A DNA stretch of 64,000 nucleotides from Paraspadella gotoi (Eukaryota; Chaetognatha). Position numbers and translations under genes: made by a program. The notes beneath the pieces were generated by a model, which was not told the origin of the DNA, searched no databases, and saw only the letters and a program-made list of their open reading frames with translations. This document shows, in pieces, positions 1 through 33,788 of this stretch. The stretch covers positions 13,994,552 through 14,058,551 of the forward strand of contig CM119269.1 in NCBI GenBank assembly GCA_051294375.1, read 5' to 3'. The stretch's first letter is position 1; each line of letters starts with the position of its first letter.

Positions 1-225
1 AAATGAATATATAAATCATATTATACCATATCACCAATATTTTAATATTACATTCAACTTTGTTTCTCTATTTTTTATTTTTTTTTTTTTTTTGACGGAA
101 ACTGCTGTACGGCGCATCGACCAGCGCAATATTTTTAAAGGCACGCCGGACATTTAGCATGTCTGTTGTCTTATCTCCGTTGAGTGTGAAAAGCTAATTT
201 TCATTTATCGTTTTTGATATTAGGA

Positions 226-226
226 A

Positions 227-318
<92 letters not shown>

Positions 319-326
319 AAGAAAGA
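226..326. repeat. (GAAA)n microsatellite
   Basis: About 100 bp of near-perfect GAAA tetranucleotides on the plus strand, ending in two GTAA variants. The opposite strand reads as a false Ser/Phe-rich frame. Confidence 0.95.
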
Positions 327-1854
327 CCCGTTTATAATCCCTATATATATCCTCATGAGAAATTAATCCGTCTCTCCCTGCCTCCCTCCACCCTCTCCAC
401 CAATTAGTCACATTGTCATCAATTAATCGGCGCCGATCTTTTTCCTTCCCATTTTTTATTCCATCGAAGAGGAAAACCCTAGAATGATTCAATGAGAGAA
501 GGAAGAGGAAGAGGAACTGGATCGTGCTCCTTCAAGCGGAGAGAGAAGAGGAAAGAATTTTTCAAAGAGCAGCTTTATTTTCCTTTTATTTTCCTTTTTT
601 TATCTTTCTTTTTTTTTTCCTTTTTTTTCAAAGGAAAATTTTCTGGTAAAACACGCGAGTTGTCGGACCTATCGGTTGAGGCTGGGATGTTTTCCTTTTT
701 TGATAGGGAAAAGTTTTGACGGGGCTGGTTGGTCATTTGAAGGAAAGCGTGGGATTGGATTGGGTGACTTTAGACGTCAACTCTATTATCATATTTTTAA
801 TTTATTATATATTGTTTTTATATTTTTACATATATTTTAAATTTTTATATTTTGATATTTCATATTTTGATATTTATATTTTATTTAATTCATTTTAATC
901 GGAGAATATTTTTAGAAATATTTTTTTATTTTTAGTAATAGTTTAGTTTGAGTGGAAAAGGTTTAGTGGGTGAGTCGACGCGTCGACGGGTCGTGGTCAA
1001 GGATGACCGAATCGTGATTTGGCCGGTCGGTCGTCGGTGACTCGAAACTGACGCTCGGTGGTCACGCGACGTCACAATGACGACGACGACAACGACGACG
1101 ACGACGACGGATCGTTAATTTTTATGTCTAACTACAAAACTTTCAATTCAATCGCCAATAGCGTTAAATCTACTTACTATATATACAAATTTCATGAGGC
1201 AACAATTTTGATTACGATTTTAAATTAAACGTGATAACTATAACGTGATTGATTGATTGATTGATTGATTAATATAACGTGATTGATAACCCAAGCAAAG
1301 CTTTTCTTCTCGTCACGCGAAAATCTCGTTACCGAGAAATAAAGTCCCGTTCACGTCGTCGTCGTCGTTGTTGTTGTTGTTGTCGTTGTCGTTAACGGCG
1401 ATTTCGTCTTTCGGGAAAAAAATGCGGAGGTTGAGTCATGAATTTGGATCCACATTAATTTGGAGCAATCGAGAAACGTTGGCATCATTTTGATCAAAAC
1501 AGTCGACGTCGTTTCTTTTTCTGTTTTATTAATTAAGCATTAATTGTTGGTTTTTTTTAAATGTCTCTTGACTCCATAGACCAATCAAATTCCATATTTC
1601 AACGATCCGGAATCAGCTTCTCCTCCAATCACCGCTCAGTCATCACTAACGAGCGCTATCACTCACTTTCTTTGTCTAAACGAGTCGCACGGGGTAGAAA
1701 AAAGAAATTCGACCATTAAAGGCTTAAGCAATACCGAAATACCACTGGCCAATGAAGAGCCTTCAATTCGCGTTCAATTCCGCCAATCCCAATCGACGTT
1801 GGGCGCCGGATTGAACGGGAATCACGTGACCTTTCGACGCCGCAAATATTGACG

Positions 1855-1857
1855 GTC

Positions 1858-1897
<40 letters not shown>

Positions 1898-1903
1898 AAA
1901 CGA
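1855..1903. repeat. (GAC)n trinucleotide array
   Basis: About 16 near-perfect GAC/ACG triplets. Similar short GAC/GTC arrays recur near 1080, 2709, 5250, 7890, 12990, 15935, 16570-16830, 17500, 39790, 41040 and 41910, so this is a characteristic simple repeat of the genome. Confidence 0.9.
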
Positions 1904-2708
1904 CGAAACTTTGGGAGAAGAGAAAAAAAATGTTTGCGTTTCGCATTAGATGAAGGGTGGAACCAGTGGGGAGCGAGGGGGCGGGGTTGGAACTTAGGAG
2001 AAGGGTTGAGTCTGTGGTTGCTAGGTGACGGAGTGTGAACTTGGAAGAAGGGTTGAGACTGGTTGCTAGGTTGTGGGGGAGGAGCAGGAGCAAGGGTGGA
2101 AGCAGAAGGACGCAAGGGTTGCATTACTAATTTCGAACACTGTTGGAATCAGTATATCACAATGAGGCGTCGTTCGAACTCAGAAGACGACGTATGCATT
2201 AAGCTTGGTTTGGGTGTGAGGGTAAGCTTGGTTTGGGTGTGTGGGTAAGCTTGGTTGTAGGGAATTTAAAAGCCAAAGGGAATTTTCAGATGGAAGTAGA
2301 GAGCGAAAAGGAGGGAGCTCTTTCTGCCAATTCTCTCTGCCCTTCTTCTCCCGTCGGCCACCCTTCTCTCTTCTTTCCCGACATCATTCATTTGAATCTC
2401 TGTTGCAGGTGGGCACCCGCCACCTTCGTCTCTCTCTTCTCTCTCTCCTTCTCTCTCTCTCACATCTCCTCTCTCGTCTCTCCTCTCTCCTCTCTCTCTC
2501 TCTCTCTCTCGTCTACTATCGTGTACCACTCATGGCACGTGACGTCTGCCTCTCTCTCTACTCTTTTCTACTCCCCACCCCGCTTGTGAAAATTCTCTCG
2601 GCCAAGAGAAAACATTTGTTTCGCAACAGAAAAAAAAATGAAGCGACAACAGTTCGGAATGTTTGTTTGTTGTTGGACAAATTAACACGTGGCCTCCGGC
2701 GTCTGTCG

Positions 2709-2709
2709 A

Positions 2710-2744
<35 letters not shown>

Positions 2745-2847
2745 CACGGTGTCGGTGTCGTCCTTCCCCGCTTTTTGTTTTTCTTTTATTTTCGTCTTTG
2801 TTTTGATTATTTCAACAGTTGATTCCGCAAACGACAACATTGAGAAC

Positions 2848-2901
<54 letters not shown>

Positions 2902-2902
2902 A
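2709..2902. repeat. (GTC)n followed by (GAT)n arrays
   Basis: A run of GTC triplets at 2709-2742 and about 18 perfect GAT triplets at 2848-2902, separated by roughly 100 bp of ordinary sequence. They produce false poly-Ser, poly-Val and poly-Asp frames. Confidence 0.9.
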
Positions 2903-3169
2903 ATTCTGACGATAATACTAGTAATGGAATTTCCCTAAAACATCTTTATTTCTCAACCACTCAACCACTCAACCATTCAACTTCACAACTTCTTAAACCC
3001 ATCAACCCCTCAACTTCTCAACCAGTCAACCACTCATCCTTTTCAACCTCTTTTTCTCTAAAACTTTCGCGACCTTCGAAACAGATTTCGAAGCTAACTT
3101 ACTTTTCTTCTCTTTTTTTTCAGTACTTTTGCCTTTTTTTATTCTCATCTGCTTCGTCTAGCTCCTCTC

Positions 3170-3178
3170 TCTCTTCTC

Positions 3179-3211
<33 letters not shown>

Positions 3212-3351
3212 TCTCTCTCTCTCGTCCATCTCTTCTCTCCCGTCCTTATCTCTGGGTGAGGCGACGAAAGTTTGGAGGTAAGTTATCGTCCCGCCCCTGG
3301 AGTCGAAAAAGAGAGAGAGAGAGATGAGAGAGGAGAGGAGAGAGAGAGAAA

Positions 3352-3390
<39 letters not shown>

Positions 3391-3404
3391 AGAGAGACTC
3401 AATC
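3170..3404. repeat. (CT)n and (GA)n pair in inverted arrangement
   Basis: A CT-rich tract at about 3170-3232 is followed, after some 75 bp, by a GA-rich tract at 3308-3404. The two are complementary and could pair as a hairpin if transcribed. Confidence 0.85.
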
Positions 3405-4377
3405 TCGCCCTTACCTCGGTCCTTAGCCGAGAGACCAGGAGACGGGAATTCGAGACGGCGGCGGAGCTTTTGATCGGCAGAAGGGGGGAGGAGGAGGAGG
3501 AAGAGGAGGAGGAGGAGGAAGATCGATCGATTGATCGATTTTTTTACTTTAAAATCGAACTGAGAAAAAAAATTTTAAGTTTTGATACCACTATTATAAT
3601 TCATACATACATATATTTTATTTAGAATTTAACGTGGCTGATTCAGTACATTTATAGACATCACACAAAATACGACTCCAGACATGATCAGTTCTGAAGT
3701 CAAAACAAGGTAAAAGAGAAAAGGGAAATATTTCAATCAAGGTTATAAACTATGATATGTATATTAAGGATTTTCTTACAGAAATGATGTGTGATATTTA
3801 TTTAGAAAACTAGGGCAGAAAGTAATATAACCTTGTGTTGTATAGATGCTCCCTCTATTTCCAGAAGACAACTCTAACAATATAATATTTTCAGATTTAG
3901 ATTGTCAAAAACCAAAATTAATAAAAAAAAAAATAATAATAATAAAAATATAAAATTTGTAATTGATAATTTTTATTATATTATAAAATCTAAAACTTAA
4001 AATAGTTAATAAAGTAATTTTGTAATTTTCATAGGTGCTTTTAAGAATCCTAATATTCTTCCGATATCCGATATATTAAACTTCTTTGTGTCATTTTTTT
4101 CAACGTATCATTGTACATACAAAACATACAAATCATTAATATCAAAGTCGCATTTTGTTGCCCAACTTTTCTGTTTTTTCTCTCACAATCGTCGACCTCA
4201 TCATCGCTTCATGATCTTCGTCGTCGTCGTCGATGCTCTTTTGTCTCTGTCTCTGTTTGCGTTGCGTCATCGGCGTCGCCGTCTCCTTCGTTGCCCCGTC
4301 ATGACGTTGCACCTGGACGTCAAATCACGTGACTTCCGCCGCTTTGCGCGGTCACGTTTTCTGGCGGGGAAAATTTC

Positions 4378-4852
4378 GGAAGCGGAGGAAAGGGATAAGG
4401 GAAAAGGGAGGAAAGGGAAAAATAGAACGGAAATGGAGGAAAGGAAAGGGAGAAAAGAAAAGGGAGGAAAGAAAAGGGTGGAAAAGGGAGGAAAGGAAAT
4501 GGAGAAAATGGAAGGGAGAAAAGAAAAGGGAGGAAAAAGAAAAGAGAGAAAAGGAAAGGGAGAAAATGAAAGGGAGAAAAGAAAAGAGAGGAAAAAGAAA
4601 AGAGAGGAAAAGAAAGGGAGAAAAGGAAAGGGAGAAAAGAAAAGGGAGGAAAAAGAAAAGAGAGGAAAAGAAAGGGAGAAAAGGAAAGGGAGAAAAGAAA
4701 AAGGAGGAAAAGAAAAAGAAAGGAAAGGAAAGGGAGAAAAGAAAAGAGATGAAAGGGAAAAGAGAAGAAAGGAAATGGAGAAAAGAAAAGGGAGGAAAAG
4801 GAAAAGAGAGGAAAGGAAAGGGAGAAAGGAGAAGAGAAAAAAGAGAGAAACG
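4378..4852. repeat. Polypurine tract of about 475 bp
   Basis: The plus strand is almost purely A and G, built from degenerate units such as GGGAGAAAAGAAAA, with only isolated T or C bases. It ends in a short GAT array at 4855-4875. The long Lys/Glu/Arg-rich frames over it are a by-product of composition, not genes. Confidence 0.9.
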
Positions 4853-5632
4853 GATGATGATGATGATGATGATGAAGAAAACGGATGAAAGAGGAAAAAA
4901 GAATGGAAGCAGGAAGAATATAATTTATATATTATTTATATTATTATTATTGATACTACAGGGAATGAAAAAGGATGCTGAAGTAAAGGAAAAGAAATAA
5001 ATGATTATCCCTTAATATTTAAATGATAAATTAAATGACTTTGTTTTAGCAAAAATATAATCAGCGCTCACTGATCAATGGATAAAAAAACGATGCCGAT
5101 CACGATATCGTTTTATCAGTGAATCTCACTCAAGAACCGACCGACCTAAAAAATGCCGCTCATTCATATTTTTTATTCGGACTGTATGTTCCTGTCCGTA
5201 TCTTTTGTTTTCCAAATCGATCGTATCTGAGATCGAATTCTCACAGTTGTCGTCGTCGTCGTCGTCGTTGTTGTTGTTATCGTCTTTTACTTCATTCCTA
5301 TGGTCTTTCTTTGACCGCTCAGGATTTCCCTCCCCTGGCGAAGAGGCTTTGCGATAAAATCATTAATGTGCATCAGAATTGTGCAACTATGTTATATTCT
5401 TTTCACCATAGTATGGTAAACATTAACGCTATTTTTTTGCCTGATAACCTAGAAGTTAATACAGTACACAAAAAAGGGCATTTGACGCCTTACCCTACTT
5501 TGGTGGCCTTGAAGGCCGTTCAATGAACGGTGACATCAAAGCTGACATCAAAGGTAATTCAGAAAAGATGAATTGAGGGCGCTAAACTAACTTTGGGTGA
5601 GGCTAAAGGTAAGGCATAAAAGACTTCCTCTC

Positions 5633-5636
<4 letters not shown>

Positions 5637-5706
<70 letters not shown>

Positions 5707-5827
5707 CTCCTCTCTCTCTCTCCTCTCTCTCTTCTCTCCCTTGCTGACGTTTTGTAAACAAAAAGTCGAAAAACGTAAACAGAGGAAAACAATGGCGGCG
5801 AATCGTGCCACTACAAAGAGTCGGTAT

Positions 5828-5862
<35 letters not shown>

Positions 5863-5885
5863 AGAGAGAGGAGGGGAGAGAGGGG

Positions 5886-5918
<33 letters not shown>

Positions 5919-5950
5919 GAAGAGAGAGCAGAGAGAGAGAGAGAGAGATA
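5637..5950. repeat. (CT)n then (GA)n inverted microsatellite pair
   Basis: A CT tract at 5637-5735 and a GA tract at 5830-5950 flank about 95 bp of unique sequence. The arms are complementary, giving a potential hairpin of roughly 100-bp stem. Confidence 0.9.
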
Positions 5951-7784
5951 CAAAGAAATGGGACCACAAGAGTGAGAGAGGCTCTTTTTTTCTTTTGTTC
6001 ATTGTTTTGTGTTGAGGGAAGAAAATGTACTCAAACTTTTTTTTTAAATTCGGATTCGGTTTCTCAAAAAAAAAAAAAATTCTTTTGAATTCTCTAGTTT
6101 TTTTTTCTCCAAAGATAAAAATATCTTTGCTGAGGCTTTAAAAATAAATATTTGTACGGGAAATATCAAGTAGAAAATTGTTTTTCAACGCGAAAATCAA
6201 AATTTCACGTTTTAATAGAAATCTTTGTCTTAATTTAAAACAAAATACTTTTTAAGATTCGAATGGCTAGTGGACAAAAGTGAAACAGCGTTACCTTGAT
6301 TTAAAGCAAAAACCGATCCGTGGACTTTTTGGTTTTCAAAAACCGATTTTTTTTTCTTGTGAGAATTTCGTGCCCGGAATTTTTTGGGGATTGACAGGCG
6401 GCCACGCCCACTGGGAGTGTGACGTCACCAGGAGGGGATTATCGCCGCTCATCGCTCTCTCGAACCTTTTCGCTCTTTCTCTTCTCTTTGCTTTATTTTC
6501 TTTTGCTTTTTTCTTTCTCTTTTCTTTTCTTTCCTCTTTTACTTCTTTTCTCTTTTCCCTTCCTTTGCATTCCTTTCTTTTTCTTTTTTCTTTTACTATC
6601 TTTTTTCTTTCCTCTCTTTCTTTTTCTAATTTCCTTTAATTTTTTTCCCCCACTTTTCCTTTCTATTTGTTTTCATTCTTTTTTCTTTCCTTGTGTTCTT
6701 CATATCTATTTTTGTTACCTCAATATTCATTGACCTGATCTTTACTCTCATCCTTTTTTCTAGTTTTTCAATTAACTTTTTAAAATGTCATTATGTCTTT
6801 TATTACCCCTTTTCCTTATTTTCCCTTTCTCCTTTCTCCTTTCCCTTTTCCCTTTTCCTTTTTCTTACAATCGCCAAACCGCAAGACCTTTCTCCCCCTT
6901 TCAAGAAACTCCCTTTCTCTCTCTCTCTCTCTCTCTCTTTTGTGAAGTGAATTGGGGAAAAAAAAGAGAAAGAAAAACAAAGTTTAGATTTCTTTCACGG
7001 CGTGCCTGCGTGCCTGCGTGCCCGGTGCTGCGTGCCGGTTACGATCCTCGGTCCTGTCCTCGTCCTCTTTTTTGAAGTCGTATTTGGTCACCCACTGGAC
7101 GAATCTTCAATTAATTTCAGTTTAAGCTTTTTCTTTTTTAGAATATATATGCATGAAGGAAATTAAAATCTAAAATTGTCAAATAAGCGTTTCAATTTTA
7201 TATAATACTTCACCTCACAGAAAATTTTAAACCACGAATCCCATCACAAAAACTTCATGGATTTCACAAAATTCATTCCATTCGCTCATTTCTTCTTTTT
7301 TTCGCTTTTTTCTCTTTGAAATTCGATTCCATTGATTCAAATCACTTCTTTTTTTTCGGTTGTCGGTTTAAAAGAGCCTTCGTCTCGTTTTCGTCCTTGT
7401 CGTCGTTGTTGTCGTCATTTTTGTTGTTGTGAGTTTTCTGGTCAGCTTCAACTGGAACCCACCCAAATCTGAAGCAGAGCAATTTGTAGAACATTTCAAA
7501 TTATATTGAGTCAGTCAATATCATTTGCATATTGTCGTGTTTTGACTAAGTATTTTTAGTTTTTTATTCCATTACCTAAAAGGCTTAATTTTTTTATAAA
7601 GGTATTTACTAACAAATTAATTAATTAACCACAAACTTGTCAAATAAATAATTATTAAATTATTAGAATATATTAATTATACATTTCATATTTCTTGTTG
7701 TTCCAGCTGGCTTTTCCATAGTTATTTGGTAGGAGAGCTTTATTCTCAACTTTATTCATCATTTAACTTTTGATAACTTATTCT

Positions 7785-7868
7785 GCTGGAGATTTTGACC
7801 CGGTGGCGAACCCGGACTGTTCCAATCACTCTCAAATGCTCTTACTCGTTCCGCCACGGAGGCGGGTC
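7785..7868 (-). repeat. tRNA-derived SINE-like element
   Basis: On the minus strand this stretch looks like a pol III promoter unit. It has an A-box-like segment, GGCGGAACGAGTAAGAGC, near 7857-7840, and a good B box, GGGTTCGCCACC, at 7813-7802. I could not fold a complete tRNA, so a SINE head is more likely than a functional tRNA gene. Confidence 0.45.
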
Positions 7869-8104
7869 ATCGTTTTTCTTATCGTTGTCGTGATCGTCGT
7901 CGTGGTCGTCGTCGTGATCGTCGTCGTCTCTTATTCAAAAGACGGCGCTTAATCCCAGTGTCCACAAAAATTCGATATCGCGGTATTTGTGAGCGTGTGC
8001 GTGTGAGTTAAGGCGTAGTGAAAGTTACGTNNNNNNNNNNAGTTAGTGTGCGTAAGTGTGTTTGTCAAACGACTAGAATTTTTGTGCTGCAACGATTTCT
8101 GCGC

Positions 8105-8105
<1 letters not shown>

Positions 8106-8174
<69 letters not shown>
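8106..8174. repeat. (GA)n microsatellite
   Basis: A pure GA dinucleotide run of about 69 bp, shortly after the 10-base gap at 8031-8040. A second GA run lies at about 8867-8907. Confidence 0.95.
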
Positions 8175-8176
<2 letters not shown>

Positions 8177-8861
8177 ATAGTAAGTATTAAGCCTTTTGCT
8201 AGCTTGATTTAAACAAAATAACTTTCTTTAAATTGAATTGTATTAAAAGCAAAATTACATTTCAAGATGGCATAAGTTGTATTAGATAGTTTTTACATCG
8301 ACGTTGATATTCATGTTAAACATCGCAAGGGATTAAAAAGAAAAAAAAACACAAAATCAAAGTATAAGCGATTGTAAGAGCTACAACAACAGTCCAAATC
8401 AAATTTGTTAAGGGGAGTTGGGAGTGAAATCGTTTCTACACAAAAAACTTTATTAAATAATAATAAATTCGAATACTTTTGTGTAAACTTTAATGATCAA
8501 AAATTAGTACAAGATGGGCGTTTAAAAGAAAAAAAATATTTTTCACTTAATTATAAAACAAACATCTGATCCGAAATCAATCCGTTTTTTAACGTGATGA
8601 AATCAACATACATTGTTTCAAAAAAATTGAAAATAGAATAAACTTGCGCTTTACATCTATATATCTTACAAAAATTAAATTAACAGTCACGAAAAGTCGG
8701 TTTTAACCTTGTTTTGCATATATATAAATACATTCTGTATTGATATATGGCACATTTTTAAGCTTGAAGAAATTATTTTGAATGATTATTCTTGTTTTTA
8801 ACCTGAGAATTTAGATAAAGAGAAGGGGGAGAGGCAGAAGCTCCTAACTGATGGAAAATGA

Positions 8862-8909
<48 letters not shown>

Positions 8910-9958
8910 TTTTGAAAATGAAGGAAGGGGTAGAAGGAGATACTAAATAGCTTAAAAGTGAAAAGGAGGGACTTTTAAAAAAAAATTTTTGGTGGTACAG
9001 AAAACATTTTTTTTTAGAAAACTTTAAACGATATAAATCGGCAAAAATGTATCTTTTAATTTAGCAGGGAGGTTAAGCAAAAGATTCAAAAGGTTTTTCA
9101 TATTAAATAATAATAATGGAGTATTCAATAAAACATTTTATTATTTTATATTTCTGTTTAACCTTTTACACTAAGGCCATAAGGAGAGAGTTGTTTTTGG
9201 ATAGGTTTGAAAAGAATATTATTAGTTATTTAACTATTGAAAAAGGTCGGGGTAAAATTATCAAAAGCTATGTTTTCATAATTTTCGGGAGAAAATTGGG
9301 AATAAAATTCTTGATAAAAAATTGACATTTAAATCTATAAATATTTTCTTAAATTTTTTTTGGAGGATGAATTGAGGAAACGATTAAATTAATGTAAGGG
9401 GAAATTGGTGATGAAATTATTTTAAGGGGACGACGACGATGAGATGATTGATCCTTAGGATTTGAAGGGAATGAAAGAATTTGGTGGTGGGGATCGAAAA
9501 GAAGGAAGGGATCGAGAGATGGAGGGGATCTAAAGATTTGGAGGGGACCGGAGGGCATATAAAAGGAATCGAGGCGTAGAAGGGATCGGAGAAGTTGATG
9601 CGGAATGGGTTGGGGGCTTGGAGATGGATTGAGAAATTATTGACGCGAGGTGGGGATTTGATATTTGGCGATCGAGTTTTGTGACGCCGTTCCAAGCGCG
9701 CCGTTTTCCGCGGGCGCCAAACGACGCCGCGTCCATTGATTCCGGCGTCGATTATTCCAGGTAATTGTGATTTTATTTCATTTATTTTTTGGTCATCCAA
9801 TGTTTGTTTTTTTTTTCTTCGTTTCGTTTTTTGAGTTTAAGGAGAAAACTGAAGTTTCTTTTTTTTTCTGTCTTTTTCTTCGTAGTTTTGAGATTCAAGT
9901 TTTTTTTTCTTCTTCAATGCATCGCCATGCAGAGACTGAAAGGTAAATTGAAATAAAG

Positions 9959-9964
9959 TTTATT
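9959..9964 (-). terminator. Candidate polyadenylation signal of the Islet gene
   Basis: AATAAA on the minus strand, about 190 bases downstream of the Islet stop codon at 10155-10157. It is the first canonical signal I see after the stop. I infer this from position; no transcript evidence is available. Confidence 0.4.
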
Positions 9965-10154
9965 AAAAAAACTTTTATGCTAAGTATAATTGTATAGAAT
10001 TTTGCAATCTTTTAAAGATTGGTATCAAAATTGTTATACTTATAAATCGGTTTAAAAATAAAGTATCCAACTTCCTCATCGACCAAGAAGAGTGTCAGAC
10101 TCTAGCAACAACATTCCATTCAAGAATAACAACAACAACCAACGAACGTGCGAC

Positions 10155-32271
<22,117 letters not shown>

Positions 32272-32463
32272 NNNNNNNNNNNNNNNNNNNNNNNNNNNNN
32301 NNNNNNNNNNNNNNNNNNNNNNNNNNNNNNNNNNNNNNNNNNNNNNNNNNNNNNNNNNNNNNNNNNNNNNNNNNNNNNNNNNNNNNNNNNNNNNNNNNNN
32401 NNNNNNNNNNNNNNNNNNNNNNNNNNNNNNNNNNNNNNNNNNNNNNNNNNNNNNNNNNNNNNN
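32272..32463. other. Assembly gap inside the LIM1 exon (192 N)
   Basis: The gap interrupts the Islet LIM1 exon. The roughly 25 codons missing from that domain would fit inside it. On its far side is a GGT/GGC triplet run (32464-32485) that may be intron or 5' coding sequence. Confidence 1.
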
Positions 32464-32951
32464 GCGGTGGCGGTGGCGGTGGCGGAGGATTTGAAAGTTT
32501 GGGGAGGGCACGGTAGGAAGCGGAGGTAAGGGAAGGAATGAAAGACAAATTTAAATCGTGAAGGTTCATTGTGTTGATACTAGTTAAGATGATATTCAAG
32601 GATACGTCAGTCAAAGCGGTGTAGCTAGCTAAAAAAAATTAATATTTTTAAAATCTTATCTTGCGATCTTCGGTTTTTTTAATTTAGGACGGAAAAGGAT
32701 TCATTTCCAAATTAGATCTTCTCTGTTTTTAGATCGAGCCTTTTGCTTGCCTCTTTTTCTCCCCCTCGAGCTCATTTCTCTGCCAGCCAGTCTAATTCTT
32801 TGTTTGTCAGTCTATTTATATGTTTGCCAGTCTTTTTGCCATTGGATTCTCCATCGCCACACGATCGCCTTTCCCAGTTTGTTTCCAACTAAAATTTATC
32901 GTCAGTTAATCGACTGGAGTTGTTTAACCTTTTGTTTTTCTTCCAGCTTAA

Positions 32952-33025
<74 letters not shown>

Positions 33026-33746
33026 AAAAGAGAGAGTTGTGAACAGAAAATATGACCGAGTCAAAGTTTGGACGGTGTGGTCGTTGTTGTTGTTGTTGTT
33101 CTTTCTAATATTCTTTCCCGTTCGATCGAGGCTTATGCTACAGTCTGCAAGCAAATTGATACGTAATACATACACAACCACCTGCAGCCCCAGCTTATCC
33201 TCACTCTCTAGCCCAGCTGATGGAGTTGCCTCAGCATCTCCCTCTTCAGCCGAAAAGGAGAAAAGAAATTTTAAAAAGATTGAAACTGAAAAAAGAAAAG
33301 TCGAAGGAAAAAAATTGGAAACTAAAAATGGCTTAAAAAGGGAAAATGGGTCGAGGGCCTTTTCTCTGGCGGGGGGGGAGCTAANNNNNNNNNNNNNNNN
33401 NNNNNNNNNNNNNNNNNNNNNNNNNNNNNNNNNNNNNNNNNNNNNNNNNNNNNNNNNNNNNNNNNNNNNNNNNNNNNNNNNNNNNNNNNNNNNNNNNNNN
33501 NNNNNNNNNNNNNNNNNNNNNNNNNNNNNNNNNNNNNNNNNNNNNNNNNNNNNNNNNNNNNNNNNNAAAAAGCCATCTCTTGGAAAAACAAGGAAAGAAA
33601 AACGACACACAAAAAAAAACTTTTACATGAATTATTTGCTTTTATTTTTAAGCTTGGATTAATTTTTTGTCGTTTTACGCTGAACCCTCTTGAGATAATC
33701 AGACCTCGGTAGCAGAAGGTAAGAGTAAAAGGTTAGGGTTGAGCAT

Positions 33747-33788
<42 letters not shown>

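Larger units (their letters stand above)
1..9950. other. Repeat-rich region with no recognised gene
   Basis: I see no conserved protein, splice pattern or RNA gene here apart from one SINE-like element near 7.8 kb. The open frames present are translations of GA/CT, GAAA, GTC and GAT simple repeats or short chance frames. A frame of 135 codons at 5119-5526 matches no family I know and holds a GTC-repeat Arg run. The stretch lies 3' of the Islet gene and ends near its candidate polyadenylation signal. A 10-base gap sits at 8031-8040. Confidence 0.7.

Noticed and set aside
4088-5000. Lys/Glu/Arg-rich frames of 220-270 codons
   Set aside because: Pure composition effect of the polypurine tract; open in more than one frame for the same reason.
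5119-5526. 135-codon plus-strand frame
   Set aside because: Contains a GTC-repeat Arg run, no recognisable family and no supporting splice or promoter context.
7785-7868. Functional tRNA gene
   Set aside because: A and B boxes are present, but I could not pair the acceptor, D and anticodon stems convincingly; a SINE head is the safer call.
9417-9800. 127-codon minus-strand frame near the Islet 3' end
   Set aside because: No homology and no acceptor at the coding-looking start; probably 3' flanking sequence.
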